From the NCBI GenBank assembly GCA_027051995.1, contig JALUFY010000123.1, forward strand, positions 678 to 15,676: a DNA stretch of 14,999 bases, given 5' to 3'. Positions 1 through 7,253 of this stretch are shown in pieces. The DNA comes from Hyphomicrobiales bacterium. Its GTDB lineage: Bacteria > Pseudomonadota > Alphaproteobacteria > Rhizobiales > Aestuariivirgaceae. A program made the position numbers and the translations under genes. Within the stretch, counting starts at the first letter, position 1; the number at the start of each line of letters is the position of its first letter. A model generated the notes under the pieces. It did no database searches. It was given only the letters and a program-made list of their open reading frames with translations, and was not told the origin of the DNA.

Positions 1-1130
1 AGGCGCGCAAGGCCTGGCAGGCCCGGTTTGATGCGCTTCTGCCCGACGAACGGGCCGAATTCGAGCGGCGCATGAAGGGCGAGCTGCCGGAAGCCTTCCG
101 CCCCGCGATGCGCGAATTGCGCGCCCGTCTGGCCGAGGAGGCCCTGGAGATGGCGACGCGGCAGGCCTCGCATGTGGCGCTGGAGGTGATCAACGAGGTT
201 CTGCCCGAAACCATGGGCGGCTCGGCGGATCTGACGGGCTCCAACAAGACCTTCACCGAAAACATGGGCGTCTTTTCGGCGGATGACCGCGAGGGGCGCT
301 ACGTGCATTACGGCGTGCGCGAGCATGGCATGGCCGCGGCGATGAACGGCCTGGCGGCCCATGGCGGCATCATCCCCTATGGCGGCGCGTTTTTCGTCTT
401 TTCCGATTACGCGCGCGGAGCCATCCGCCTCTCCGCGCTGATGAAGCTGAGAGCGGTTCATGTCTTCACCCACGACTCCATCGGCGTCGGCGAGGACGGC
501 CCGACCCATCAGCCGGTGGAGCATCTGGCGGCCTTCCGCGCCATGCCGGGGATCAACGTCTTCCGCCCCGCCGACGCGGTGGAGACGGCAGAATGCTGGC
601 AGCTGGCCCTGCAATGCGCCCGGCGGCCCTCCATTCTGGCGCTGACCCGCCAGAAGGTTCCGCCGATGCGCCTCACAGTAGAAAAGACCAACCTGTGCGC
701 GCTCGGCGCCTATGAGCTGGCCGCCGGCGAAGAGGGCGAATCCCGGGTGGTGTTCTATGCCTCCGGCTCGGAAGTGGCGCTGGCGCTGAAGGCGCGCGAG
801 ATCGTTCAGGCGGCGGGCTATCCGGCGCGCGTCGTCTCCGTGCCCTGCATGGAGCTGTTCGACCGCCAGGACGAGGAGCACAAGGCGCGGATCATCGGCA
901 AGGAGCGCGTGCGCGTGGCCATCGAGGCGGGCGTGCGCGATGGCTGGTGGCGCTTCATATCGCGCGATGACATTTTCATCGGCATGTCCGGCTTTGGCGA
1001 ATCCGCCCCCGCGCCGGTGCTCTTCGCCCATTTCGGCATCACCGCCCAGGCGGCGGCGGATGCGGCGCTGGCGCGGCTTGGCCACGCCGCGCCTGTCCCC
1101 GGGGAAGGGGGCGAGGACGGAGAAAATTAA
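1..1130 (+). CDS. tkt: Transketolase, C-terminal part (5' end outside window)
   Basis: This is the 3' part of a transketolase gene. The reading frame is already open at base 3 and runs through the ATG at position 72, so that ATG is internal. Transketolase moves two-carbon ketol units between sugar phosphates in the pentose phosphate (or Calvin) pathway, using thiamine diphosphate and Mg. The visible part holds the pyrimidine-binding domain and the C-terminal domain. The motif MGGSADLTGSN is followed by VHYGVREHGMAAAMNG, whose REHGM carries the catalytic glutamate. FTHDSIGVGEDGPTHQPVEH is the phosphate and sugar-binding loop typical of transketolases, and LALTRQKVP follows. The missing N-terminal diphosphate-binding domain must lie upstream. 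The gene stops at a TAA followed by a short T run, but I see no clean terminator stem. The next gene starts about 110 bases later. Family assignment is firm; whether it is tktA, or cbbT of a Calvin cluster, cannot be decided here. Confidence 0.96.
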   Translation, partial: ARKAWQARFDALLPDERAEFERRMKGELPEAFRPAMRELRARLAEEALEMATRQASHVALEVINEVLPETMGGSADLTGSNKTFTENMGVFSADDREGRYVHYGVREHGMAAAMNGLAAHGGIIPYGGAFFVFSDYARGAIRLSALMKLRAVHVFTHDSIGVGEDGPTHQPVEHLAAFRAMPGINVFRPADAVETAECWQLALQCARRPSILALTRQKVPPMRLTVEKTNLCALGAYELAAGEEGESRVVFYASGSEVALALKAREIVQAAGYPARVVSVPCMELFDRQDEEHKARIIGKERVRVAIEAGVRDGWWRFISRDDIFIGMSGFGESAPAPVLFAHFGITAQAAADAALARLGHAAPVPGEGGEDGEN

Positions 1131-1239
1131 TCTTTTTTATGCCTCTGCCCGCTTTTCGCCATCGCCAAACTCTCTTATGCTTTCTCCCGCGCCGGAATCA
1201 CCTCGCCGGCGTCCCTTTGATTCAGGACGCGTGTCATCC

Positions 1240-1854
1240 ATGAGCGAACCCGCCGCACGGCTTTTTCTCGCAACCCCGCCCGGCATTGGAGCCGGGCTTG
1301 CCGTATCATGTCTGAAGACGGCCCGCGCGGCGGGCGATGTGGCCTGCCTTCTGGTGCGCGCGGATGAAGACGGCGGCCATGAAGAGGCGCTGGCCAAGGC
1401 CCTGATCGAGGCCGGTCAGGCAGGCGGCGTGGCGGTGGTGATCGAGGATGACGCGGCACTTGCATCACGGCTCGGCGCGGATGGCGTTCATGTCACATCC
1501 GGAGCCAGGGCCACCGGGGCGGCGCGCCAGATGCTGGGCGAAGAGGCCATCATCGGCGGCGAATGCCGGGGCAAGCGCCACGAGGCCATGGATCTGGGCC
1601 TGGCGGGGATCGATTATCTGGCGCTGGATCAGCGGCTGGAAGCTGGCGGAGAAAACATGCTGGACTGGTGGGTAGAGATGTTCGTCATCCCCGTTGTCGC
1701 CCTGCACCCGGCCGCGCCCGGCGCGGCGCGCGATCTGGCCCGGCGCGGCGCGGATTTTATCCTCCCCGGCGCGGACATGTGGGAAAGCCCCGAAAGGGCC
1801 GCGCGCATCATCGCGGAAACCATGACGGCCATCGGCGAGGGAGAGACATCATGA
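1240..1854 (+). CDS. Thiamine phosphate synthase-like (TenI/ThiE family) protein
   Basis: A 204-residue protein with the TenI/ThiE TIM-barrel pattern. It opens with RLFLATPP, and DVACLLVRADED follows on the second strand. VVIEDDAALASRLGADGVHV (about residues 67-86) matches the core usually written NDDxxLAxxxGADGVHLG. GADFILPGADMW near the end corresponds to the phosphate-binding GADFLAVSGAVW region. ThiE joins HMP-diphosphate and HET-phosphate to make thiamine phosphate. However, the usual QxRxK pattern is replaced by LVRAD, Asn of NDD is Glu, and the TxTK loop that normally follows the GADYVGxGPVF strand is absent (here IDYLALDQRLE). It may therefore be a TenI-like paralogue rather than a working ThiE. 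The ATG at 1240 was chosen because the fold begins right after it; an in-frame ATG at 1177 would add 21 unlikely residues. An AGGAC lies rather far upstream. Its stop overlaps the next start as ATGA, so the two genes are translationally coupled. Confidence 0.8.
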   Translation: MSEPAARLFLATPPGIGAGLAVSCLKTARAAGDVACLLVRADEDGGHEEALAKALIEAGQAGGVAVVIEDDAALASRLGADGVHVTSGARATGAARQMLGEEAIIGGECRGKRHEAMDLGLAGIDYLALDQRLEAGGENMLDWWVEMFVIPVVALHPAAPGAARDLARRGADFILPGADMWESPERAARIIAETMTAIGEGETS

Positions 1855-2909
1855 CCCCCGCCCGCTTCATGCGATGCGCCGCCCTTGCGGCCATGTTGCC
1901 GCTGCTGGCTCTTGGCGGAGCCGGAATGGCCCGCGCGGCGTCCTTCAACGAGGCCGTGGCGCTCTATGAGGATCACCAGTATGGCGAGGCATTGAAAATC
2001 GCCCGCGAACTGGCCAACAAGGGCGACAGGGAAGCCCAGGCCATGATGGGCGTTCTGCTGGAAAACGGTCAGGGCGTGGCCAGAAATCCGGCCGCCGCCG
2101 CCGCCTGGTTCCAGAAGGCCGCCAAGGCCGGCCATGTGGGGGCCATGTTCGCCCTGGCCATGCTGCATCTGGATGGCAAGCTGGGCCGCAAGGATCTGGA
2201 CAAGGCGCTGAAATGGGCCCGCGAGGCGGCCCGGCGCGGACATGTGGCGGCGCAATACAATCTCGGTCTGCTGTTCACCGGCGTGAGCGGCATGAAACCG
2301 GACTGGAAGCGCGCCGCCTACTGGTTCCGCCGCGCGGCGGACAAGGGCTTCGCTCTGGCGCAATACAATCTCGGCGTCCTCTACGCCACCGGCAAGGGCG
2401 TGGATAAGGATTTCACCGCCGCCTCGGAATGGTTCAAGAAGGCCGCCCTCAATGGCCTGCCCCAGGCGGCGCTGGAATATGGCGAACTGGTGTTTCGCGG
2501 CCAGGGCGTGAGCAAGAGCGAAAAGATCGGCGCGCAATGGCTGGAATACGCCGCCCGCTGCGGCTCTCCGGTGGCCCAAAGGCGGCTGGCGCGGCTCTAC
2601 GCCGCCGGGCGCGGCGTCAATCAGAAACCGGTGGAGGCGGCCAAGTGGTATCTGCTGGCCAAACAGGGCGGCCAGCACGACACATGGCTTGATCTGTTTC
2701 TCAAGCATCTGACGGACGATCAGCTGAAGGCGGCCAGGGTGCGCGCGGCCCGTTTCAGGCCGACGAAGATGCGCCAGGTTTCGCAGACCGCGGGCGGCAA
2801 GGGCTCCCTGCCCTCCGGCGGGCCGAAATTCCGCTCCGCGCTGAAACACAAGGCAAAGCCGGGTGCGAAACCGGGCAAGGCGCAAGCCGGGGCGGGCAGG
2901 AAAAAATAA
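1851..2909 (+). CDS. Secreted Sel1-repeat (SLR/TPR-like) protein
   Basis: A 352-residue protein with a probable Sec signal peptide: a basic start, a hydrophobic core in residues 8-24, and an ARA-type cleavage site near residue 29. Residues 31-59 resemble a half TPR. Six clear Sel1-like repeats of 35-36 residues follow at about 60-94, 95-130, 131-166, 167-202, 203-238 and 239-274. They show the pattern AxxxLGxLYxxGxGVxxDxxxAxxWxxKAAxxG, with AQYNLGVLYATGKGV the clearest example. The tail from about residue 320 is rich in Lys, Pro, Gly and Ala and strongly basic, which could bind nucleic acid or peptidoglycan. Sel1 proteins are usually protein-interaction scaffolds in the periplasm or envelope; no catalytic motif is seen. 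The start codon overlaps the stop of the ThiE-like gene (ATGA), which fixes the start and implies co-transcription. The specific partner is unknown. Confidence 0.9.
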   Translation: MTPARFMRCAALAAMLPLLALGGAGMARAASFNEAVALYEDHQYGEALKIARELANKGDREAQAMMGVLLENGQGVARNPAAAAAWFQKAAKAGHVGAMFALAMLHLDGKLGRKDLDKALKWAREAARRGHVAAQYNLGLLFTGVSGMKPDWKRAAYWFRRAADKGFALAQYNLGVLYATGKGVDKDFTAASEWFKKAALNGLPQAALEYGELVFRGQGVSKSEKIGAQWLEYAARCGSPVAQRRLARLYAAGRGVNQKPVEAAKWYLLAKQGGQHDTWLDLFLKHLTDDQLKAARVRAARFRPTKMRQVSQTAGGKGSLPSGGPKFRSALKHKAKPGAKPGKAQAGAGRKK

Positions 2910-2958
2910 CCTTACCTGACAGGGCGAAATGCTCTAGAAGGGCGCTGGACGAATTACA

Positions 2959-2980
2959 TTCCGGCATCCATGCGCCGGAA
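2959..2980 (+). promoter_or_regulatory. Hairpin in the efp leader
   Basis: A perfect 7-bp inverted repeat, TTCCGGC and GCCGGAA, with an 8-base loop, lies 27-48 bases upstream of the efp start. No T run follows, so it is not an ordinary terminator. It could be a leader element, an attenuated end of the upstream operon, or chance. A convincing efp promoter was not identified in the 97-base gap. Confidence 0.3.
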
Positions 2981-3006
2981 GCAGGCAAGAGCAGGATTCT
3001 AACGCG

Positions 3007-3573
3007 ATGAAAATACAGGGCAACGAAGTCAAGCCGGGCAATGTGCTGCTGCACAAGGATCAGCTCTGGGTGGTGACGAAGGTTGATCACGTCAAGCCGG
3101 GCAAGGGCGGAGCCTTCGCCCAAGTAGAAATGAAGGCCATCGTCGGCAACACCAAGCTCAACGAGCGCTTCCGGGCGACGGAAAACGTCGAGAAGGTGCG
3201 CCTTGAGCAGAAGGATTACCAGTATCTCTACGAGCAGGGCGACATGCTGGTGTTCATGGACATGGAAACCTATGACCAGATCGAGCTGCCGCGCGACTTC
3301 ATCGGCGATCGCGCCGCTTTCCTGCAGGACGGCATGGTGGTGACGGTGGAATCCCACGAGGACAAGCCGCTGGGCGTCTCCCTGCCGCAGTTCGTCACCC
3401 TGGAGGTCGTCGAGGCCGATCCGGTGGTCAAGGGCCAGACGGCGGCCTCTTCCTACAAGCCCGCCGTTCTGGAAAACGGCCTGCGCGTCATGGTGCCGCC
3501 CTTCATCACGGCGGGCGAGAAGATCGTCGTCAGCACCGAGGACTGCACCTATTCCAAACGGGCGGAATCGTAG
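3007..3573 (+). CDS. efp: Elongation factor P
   Basis: A 188-residue protein of the normal length for EF-P. EF-P binds the ribosome between the P and E sites and helps it through runs of prolines. The three-domain layout is visible. The N-terminal KOW-like domain starts with [21 protein letters not shown] and carries the loop [12 protein letters not shown]. Lys33 in PGKG is the position modified with beta-lysine by EpmA in some bacteria; no epmA or epmB lies in this window. The middle OB domain has [26 protein letters not shown]. The C-terminal OB domain includes [28 protein letters not shown], the family signature region. The start follows a weak ribosome-binding site, AGCAGGA, at a rather long distance. 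The upstream 97-base gap suggests its own transcript. Assignment is secure. Confidence 0.97.
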   Translation: MKIQGNEVKPGNVLLHKDQLWVVTKVDHVKPGKGGAFAQVEMKAIVGNTKLNERFRATENVEKVRLEQKDYQYLYEQGDMLVFMDMETYDQIELPRDFIGDRAAFLQDGMVVTVESHEDKPLGVSLPQFVTLEVVEADPVVKGQTAASSYKPAVLENGLRVMVPPFITAGEKIVVSTEDCTYSKRAES

Positions 3574-3635
3574 GCTCTCCCCGCCCGCTCCGCGCAAGGG
3601 GCGCGAACACGGCAAAATCCGGCAGGACAGGACAC

Positions 3636-4427
3636 ATGGTCAATTCGGCGCTCGTCAACGTCATGGTGAAGGCCGCGCGCAAGGCGGCGAGGCCCCTGCG
3701 GCGCGATTTCGGCGAGGTGGAGAACCTTCAGGTGTCGCGCAAGGGCCCGGCGGATTTCGTCACCCGCGCCGACAGGCGCACCGAGGACATTCTGCGCGGC
3801 GAGCTGCATCACGCCCGCCCGGCTTTCGGCTTCATCCTGGAGGAGGGCGAGGACGAAAGCGGCGATGGCGAGCATTTCTGGATCATCGATCCGGTGGACG
3901 GCACCACCAACTTCATCCACGGCATCCCCCATTTCGCCATGTCCATCGCCCTGAAGAAGGGCGATGATCTGATCGCCGGGCTGATCTACAATCCCGTCAC
4001 CGACGACATGTTCATCGCCGAGCGCGGGCGCGGGGCCTTTCTCAACAACAGGCGGCTGCGCGCATCGGCCCGCAAGGGGCTGAGCGAGGCGGTCATCGTC
4101 AATGGCTGTCCGCATCGCGGGCGCGCTGATCTGGCGCAATTCCGCAAGGAGCTGGCGGTGGTTTCCGCGCAGGTGGCGGGCCTGCGCCGTTTCGGCGCGG
4201 CCTCCCTGGATTTCGCCTGGCTGGCGGCGGGGCGCTTCGACGGCTACTGGGAGCGCGGCCTGAAGATCTGGGACATCGCGGCCGGCGTGCTCATGGTGCG
4301 CGAGGCCGGCGGGCGCGTCGAGGATCTCGACAATTCCGGCGCGGACGTGCTGAAAACCTGCAACGTGCTGGCCGCCGCCGACGGCGTCTTCCCCATGCTG
4401 GCCACGGTTCTCAGGGCGGCGAAGTAA
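3636..4427 (+). CDS. suhB: Inositol monophosphatase family protein (SuhB-like)
   Basis: A 263-residue member of the Mg-dependent, Li-sensitive inositol monophosphatase family, which dephosphorylates inositol-1-phosphate and related sugar or adenosine phosphates. In E. coli SuhB also takes part in rRNA antitermination. The metal site is complete: Glu69-Glu70 in FILEEGED, Asp85 and Asp88 in WIIDPVDGTTNF, and Asp213 in IWDIAAGVLMVREAGG. The central GIPHFAMSIAL and the strand GLIYNPVTDDMFIAERGRGAF also fit the family. Length is normal. It follows efp by 62 bases with an AGGACAGGA ribosome-binding site, on the same strand. It is convergent with the carbamoyltransferase operon, and no clear terminator was seen in the 52-base gap. 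Family is certain; the substrate, and so the gene symbol, is by similarity only. Confidence 0.92.
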   Translation: MVNSALVNVMVKAARKAARPLRRDFGEVENLQVSRKGPADFVTRADRRTEDILRGELHHARPAFGFILEEGEDESGDGEHFWIIDPVDGTTNFIHGIPHFAMSIALKKGDDLIAGLIYNPVTDDMFIAERGRGAFLNNRRLRASARKGLSEAVIVNGCPHRGRADLAQFRKELAVVSAQVAGLRRFGAASLDFAWLAAGRFDGYWERGLKIWDIAAGVLMVREAGGRVEDLDNSGADVLKTCNVLAAADGVFPMLATVLRAAK

Positions 4428-4479
4428 TAGCCGCGCATCCCCTTCGCTTCCCTCCGCCGGATCTGATGCAGTTTGCGCC

Positions 4480-4728
4480 CTATTTCAGCACGTATGTGCT
4501 CAGAAGATGCCAGATGAGGTAGAGCGCGAAGGCATAGCCAAGGGAGCGGCCGATGCGCCGGCCCCAGACCTCCGTCCAGTCGCCTTCCGCCGCCTCCTCA
4601 TGGGGCAGGCCGCCGCCCAGCAGCTTTTCGCCCTGTTCGTCCAGCCGCTTCATCTCGCGCGCCATGCGCCGGCGGGCCAGATGGGCCTCATCGATGCCGT
4701 CGCGCGGGTCTGTCCCGTTTTCGCTCAT
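4480..4728 (-). CDS. Small protein with C-terminal membrane anchor, unknown function
   Basis: An 82-residue protein that I do not recognise. Residues 1-60 are charged and hydrophilic, with an Arg/Lys/Glu-rich stretch (about 18-36) likely to be helical. Residues 61-79 (from RSLGYAFALY onward) form one hydrophobic segment, leaving only three residues after it, so it would be tail-anchored with the N-terminus in the cytoplasm. It is the last gene of the minus-strand operon, 27 bases after the carbamoyltransferase stop. The spacing argues for co-transcription. No good ribosome-binding site precedes its ATG, which leaves some doubt about the start. It could be an extra subunit of the SxtI/J/K-like module or an unrelated hitchhiker. 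Confidence 0.65.
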   Translation of the reverse strand: MSENGTDPRDGIDEAHLARRRMAREMKRLDEQGEKLLGGGLPHEEAAEGDWTEVWGRRIGRSLGYAFALYLIWHLLSTYVLK

Positions 4729-4755
4729 GGGCGGATCATGACAGGCTGGCGCGGC

Positions 4756-6597
4756 CTAGTCCAGATCAAAGCGATCCTTGTAATCCTTGGCCAGCGCCGC
4801 ATCCTGCTCCTCCTTGCGCAGCAGGCAGTTGCCGATGACCAGGGTTTCCATCTCCGTGCCCATGAAGCAGTGAAAGGCGTCCTCCGGCGTGCAGACGATG
4901 GGCTCGCCGCGCACGTTGAAGGAGGTGTTGACCACCACCGGGCAGCCGGTCTTCTCGAAGAACGCCGAGATGAGGCGGTGATAGCGCGGGTTGGTGTCCG
5001 CATGCACCGTCTGGATGCGGGCCGAATTGTCCACATGCGTCACCGCCGGGATTTGCGAGCGTGCAATGTTCAGCCGCTCCAGGCCGGAGAGGTTCTCCGC
5101 CCCCTCCGGCGGGGGCAGCAGCTTGTCCCGCGCCACATCGGCGACGATCAGCATGTAGGGGGAATCCGCTTCCAGATCGAACCATTCGGAGACATGCTCG
5201 CGCAGCACCGAGGGGGCGAAGGGGCGGAAGCTCTCGCGATACTTGATGCGCAAATTGAGCGTCTTCTGCATCTCCGGGTTGCGCGGATCGCCGAGGATGG
5301 AGCGCCCGCCAAGGGCGCGCGGGCCGAACTCCATGCGCCCCTGGAACCAGCCCACCGCGTCGCCGGCCTCCAGCCGCTCCACGGCGCGGGCGAAGAGATC
5401 ATCATCCGCCAGAACGGAAAAGCGCGCCCCGGCGGCCTTCAGCCTGCGCTCGATCTCGTCTTGCGAAAACTCCATGCCCAGATAGGCACCCCGCATGCGG
5501 TCGCGCATCCCATCCTCCAGCGGCGCGCGCGCCCCCTTCAGATGCTGGTGCCAGGCCGCCAGCGCCGCCCCCAGCGCCCCTCCGGCGTCGCCCGCCGCAG
5601 GCTGAATCCAGATGTTCTCGAAGGCCCCGTCGCGCAGCATCTTGCCATTGGCCACGCAATTGAGCGCCCCGCCGCCGGCCAGGCACAGGTTGGGCATGCC
5701 GTATTCCTCCGCCAGTGACCGCGTCATGGTCAGCAGGATGTCCTCGGTGACTGTCTGGATGGAGGCGGCGATGTCCATTTCCTTTTGCGTCAGCGGGCTT
5801 TCCGGGGCGCGCGGCGGCCCGCCGAAGAGGTTATCAAACCGCCGGTTCGTCATGGTCAGGCCGGTGGCGTAGCCGAAATAATCCATGTCCAGCCAGAAGG
5901 AGCCATCATCCTTTACATCCAGCAATTTGTCGCGGATCAGGTCCGCGTAAACCGGCGCGCCATAGGGAGCCAGGCCCATCAGCTTGTATTCGCCGGAGTT
6001 GACGCGAAAGCCGGTGTAATAGGTGAAGGCCGAATAGAGCAGCCCCAGCGAATGGGGAAAGCGGATTTCCTTCACGATCTCCAGATCGTCGCCGCGCCCG
6101 ATACCCACCGTCGTCGTCGCCCATTCGCCAACGCCGTCCAGCGTCAGCACCAGCGCCTCGTCGAACGGCGAGGGATAATAGGCGCTGGCCGCGTGGCTCT
6201 GGTGATGTTCGGCGAACAAGAGCCGCTCCTCCAGCCCCGGCGCATCCTCCACGGCCTTCAGCGCCTTCAACAGGGCCGATTTCTGGAACAATTTGTCCTT
6301 GACCCACACCGGCATGGCCGTGGCGAAGGAGCGGTATCCGCGCGGCGCGAAGGCCAGATAGGTCTCCAGAAGCCGCTCGAACTTGACGAACGGCTTTTCG
6401 TAGAAGCAGACGTGATCCACCTCGCCCAGACTGATCCCGGCGATCTCCAGCACTGCCTCAATGGCCTTGCCGGGGAAGGAGTTGTCATGCTTGACGCGCG
6501 TCAGGCGCTCCTGCTGCACGGCGGCCACGATGCGCCCGTCCTCGACGAGCGCCGCCCCCGAGTCGTGATAATAGGCCGATATGCCAAGCACCCGCAT
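4756..6597 (-). CDS. Carbamoyltransferase, NodU/CmcH family (SxtI-like)
   Basis: A 613-residue O-carbamoyltransferase of the NodU/CmcH/TobZ family. These enzymes make carbamoyl adenylate from carbamoyl phosphate and ATP, then pass the carbamoyl group to a hydroxyl of a sugar or small molecule. The N-terminal Kae1-like domain opens with LGISAYYHDSGAALVEDGRI. It carries the metal-binding HHQSHAASAYYPSPF (His131 or His132, and His135) and the Asp of LTLDGVGEWAT (Asp154). LCLAGGGALNCVANGK is a nucleotide-binding loop. The C-terminal domain starts at GRMEFGPRALGGRSILGDPR and ends with PVVVNTSFNVRGEPIVCTPEDA, both family signatures. A strong ribosome-binding site, AAGGAG, lies eight bases before the ATG. 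Upstream in the operon are SxtK- and SxtJ-type genes, the same companions as SxtI in saxitoxin clusters. The substrate is unknown; the neighbours do not include a saxitoxin pathway. Confidence 0.95.
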   Translation of the reverse strand: MRVLGISAYYHDSGAALVEDGRIVAAVQQERLTRVKHDNSFPGKAIEAVLEIAGISLGEVDHVCFYEKPFVKFERLLETYLAFAPRGYRSFATAMPVWVKDKLFQKSALLKALKAVEDAPGLEERLLFAEHHQSHAASAYYPSPFDEALVLTLDGVGEWATTTVGIGRGDDLEIVKEIRFPHSLGLLYSAFTYYTGFRVNSGEYKLMGLAPYGAPVYADLIRDKLLDVKDDGSFWLDMDYFGYATGLTMTNRRFDNLFGGPPRAPESPLTQKEMDIAASIQTVTEDILLTMTRSLAEEYGMPNLCLAGGGALNCVANGKMLRDGAFENIWIQPAAGDAGGALGAALAAWHQHLKGARAPLEDGMRDRMRGAYLGMEFSQDEIERRLKAAGARFSVLADDDLFARAVERLEAGDAVGWFQGRMEFGPRALGGRSILGDPRNPEMQKTLNLRIKYRESFRPFAPSVLREHVSEWFDLEADSPYMLIVADVARDKLLPPPEGAENLSGLERLNIARSQIPAVTHVDNSARIQTVHADTNPRYHRLISAFFEKTGCPVVVNTSFNVRGEPIVCTPEDAFHCFMGTEMETLVIGNCLLRKEEQDAALAKDYKDRFDLD

Positions 6598-6646
6598 GCC
6601 CGCGTCTCCTTATCCGCGCTCCGCGCCTCGCCGTTGTGACCGTTCT

Positions 6647-6796
6647 CTAGAAAATCGTGTAGATGAACGGCGCCACGGCGGAGCCCTGGGCGAGAACCAG
6701 CAGGCCGCCGATGACCAGCAGCAGCAGCAGAACCGGCGCCAGCCACCATTTTCCGCGGCTGGTGATGTAGTCCTTCAGTTCGGCGAGAAAGGTCAT
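6647..6796 (-). CDS. DUF5989 / SxtK-type small membrane protein
   Basis: A 49-residue gene that ordinary length cut-offs miss. The start is decided by an AGGAGG sequence eight bases upstream of the ATG at 6796. The protein begins MTFLAELKDYITSRGKWWLA, then has one very hydrophobic segment (about residues 19-37). It ends in the hallmark C-terminus VLAQGSAVAPFIYTIF, which is the conserved signature of the DUF5989 family that includes SxtK. It lies between the SxtJ-type gene (33 bases upstream) and the carbamoyltransferase (49 bases downstream) on the same strand, as is usual for the family. Its function is unknown; a structural or docking role for the carbamoyltransferase at the membrane is inference. 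Confidence 0.9.
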   Translation of the reverse strand: MTFLAELKDYITSRGKWWLAPVLLLLLVIGGLLVLAQGSAVAPFIYTIF

Positions 6797-6829
6797 GATG
6801 ATTGCCTCCTTGAAACCCGGAAATGAACC

Positions 6830-7243
6830 CTAGAATTGCTTGCGCATGTCGTTTGTCCCGTCGCGTTCGCGCCAGTATGTCTCCGCCGCCGCGTCACGCT
6901 TCAGGCGCAGCGGATCGGCGCTTTTCAGGCGCATGAGCAGGCCAAAGGGCGTGATGACCCCGTAGAAGAGCACGCCCATGACGACGGGCGTGACGATCCT
7001 GCCCAGCAGCAGCGAGAGACGGAACCACGCCCGGTTCAGCGGCTCCAGCAGGGCGGGCTTGAGCCATGAAGCAAAAGCGAAACCGCCTGCTAGGGCGGCG
7101 GCCGGCCACAGCCAGCCCGAATGGCGCAGCTTGAAGGCCACAAGCGCGCAAATGGCGGCGAAGACGAGCCCCGTGGAGCGCGCGCTGGGCGGAGTTGCGC
7201 CCTCATGGGCCTGTGCCGGCTCGTGTATGGCGGATCGTTTCAT
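6830..7243 (-). CDS. SxtJ-family membrane protein
   Basis: A 137-residue integral membrane protein. Hydrophobic segments are at about residues 23-39, 43-60 and 76-104, which gives two or three membrane passes. The second half carries the family pattern RIVTPVVMGVLFYGVITPFG, then LMRLKSADPLRL, and ends with ETYWRERD. The PxxMG, VxTPxG and DPL...TYW elements are those I know from SxtJ-type proteins encoded beside NodU-like carbamoyltransferases. The gene begins ten bases after the stop of the acyltransferase gene, with GAGGCAGAGG as a plausible ribosome-binding site, and is followed by the SxtK-type gene. No enzymatic motif is visible. A role in holding the carbamoyltransferase at the membrane or in handling its substrate is inference. 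Confidence 0.87.
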   Translation of the reverse strand: MKRSAIHEPAQAHEGATPPSARSTGLVFAAICALVAFKLRHSGWLWPAAALAGGFAFASWLKPALLEPLNRAWFRLSLLLGRIVTPVVMGVLFYGVITPFGLLMRLKSADPLRLKRDAAAETYWRERDGTNDMRKQF

Positions 7244-7253
7244 GGCCTCTGCC

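Noticed and set aside
1629..2885. A 418-codon open frame on the minus strand opposite the Sel1-repeat gene
   Set aside because: It is antisense to a gene with a signal peptide and six clean repeats, has no family motif, and such long shadow frames are common in GC-rich DNA.
4507..6639. Long plus-strand open frames (403 and 284 codons) opposite the carbamoyltransferase operon
   Set aside because: They are antisense to the conserved carbamoyltransferase and its neighbour, are rich in Arg, His and Gln, and show no domain.
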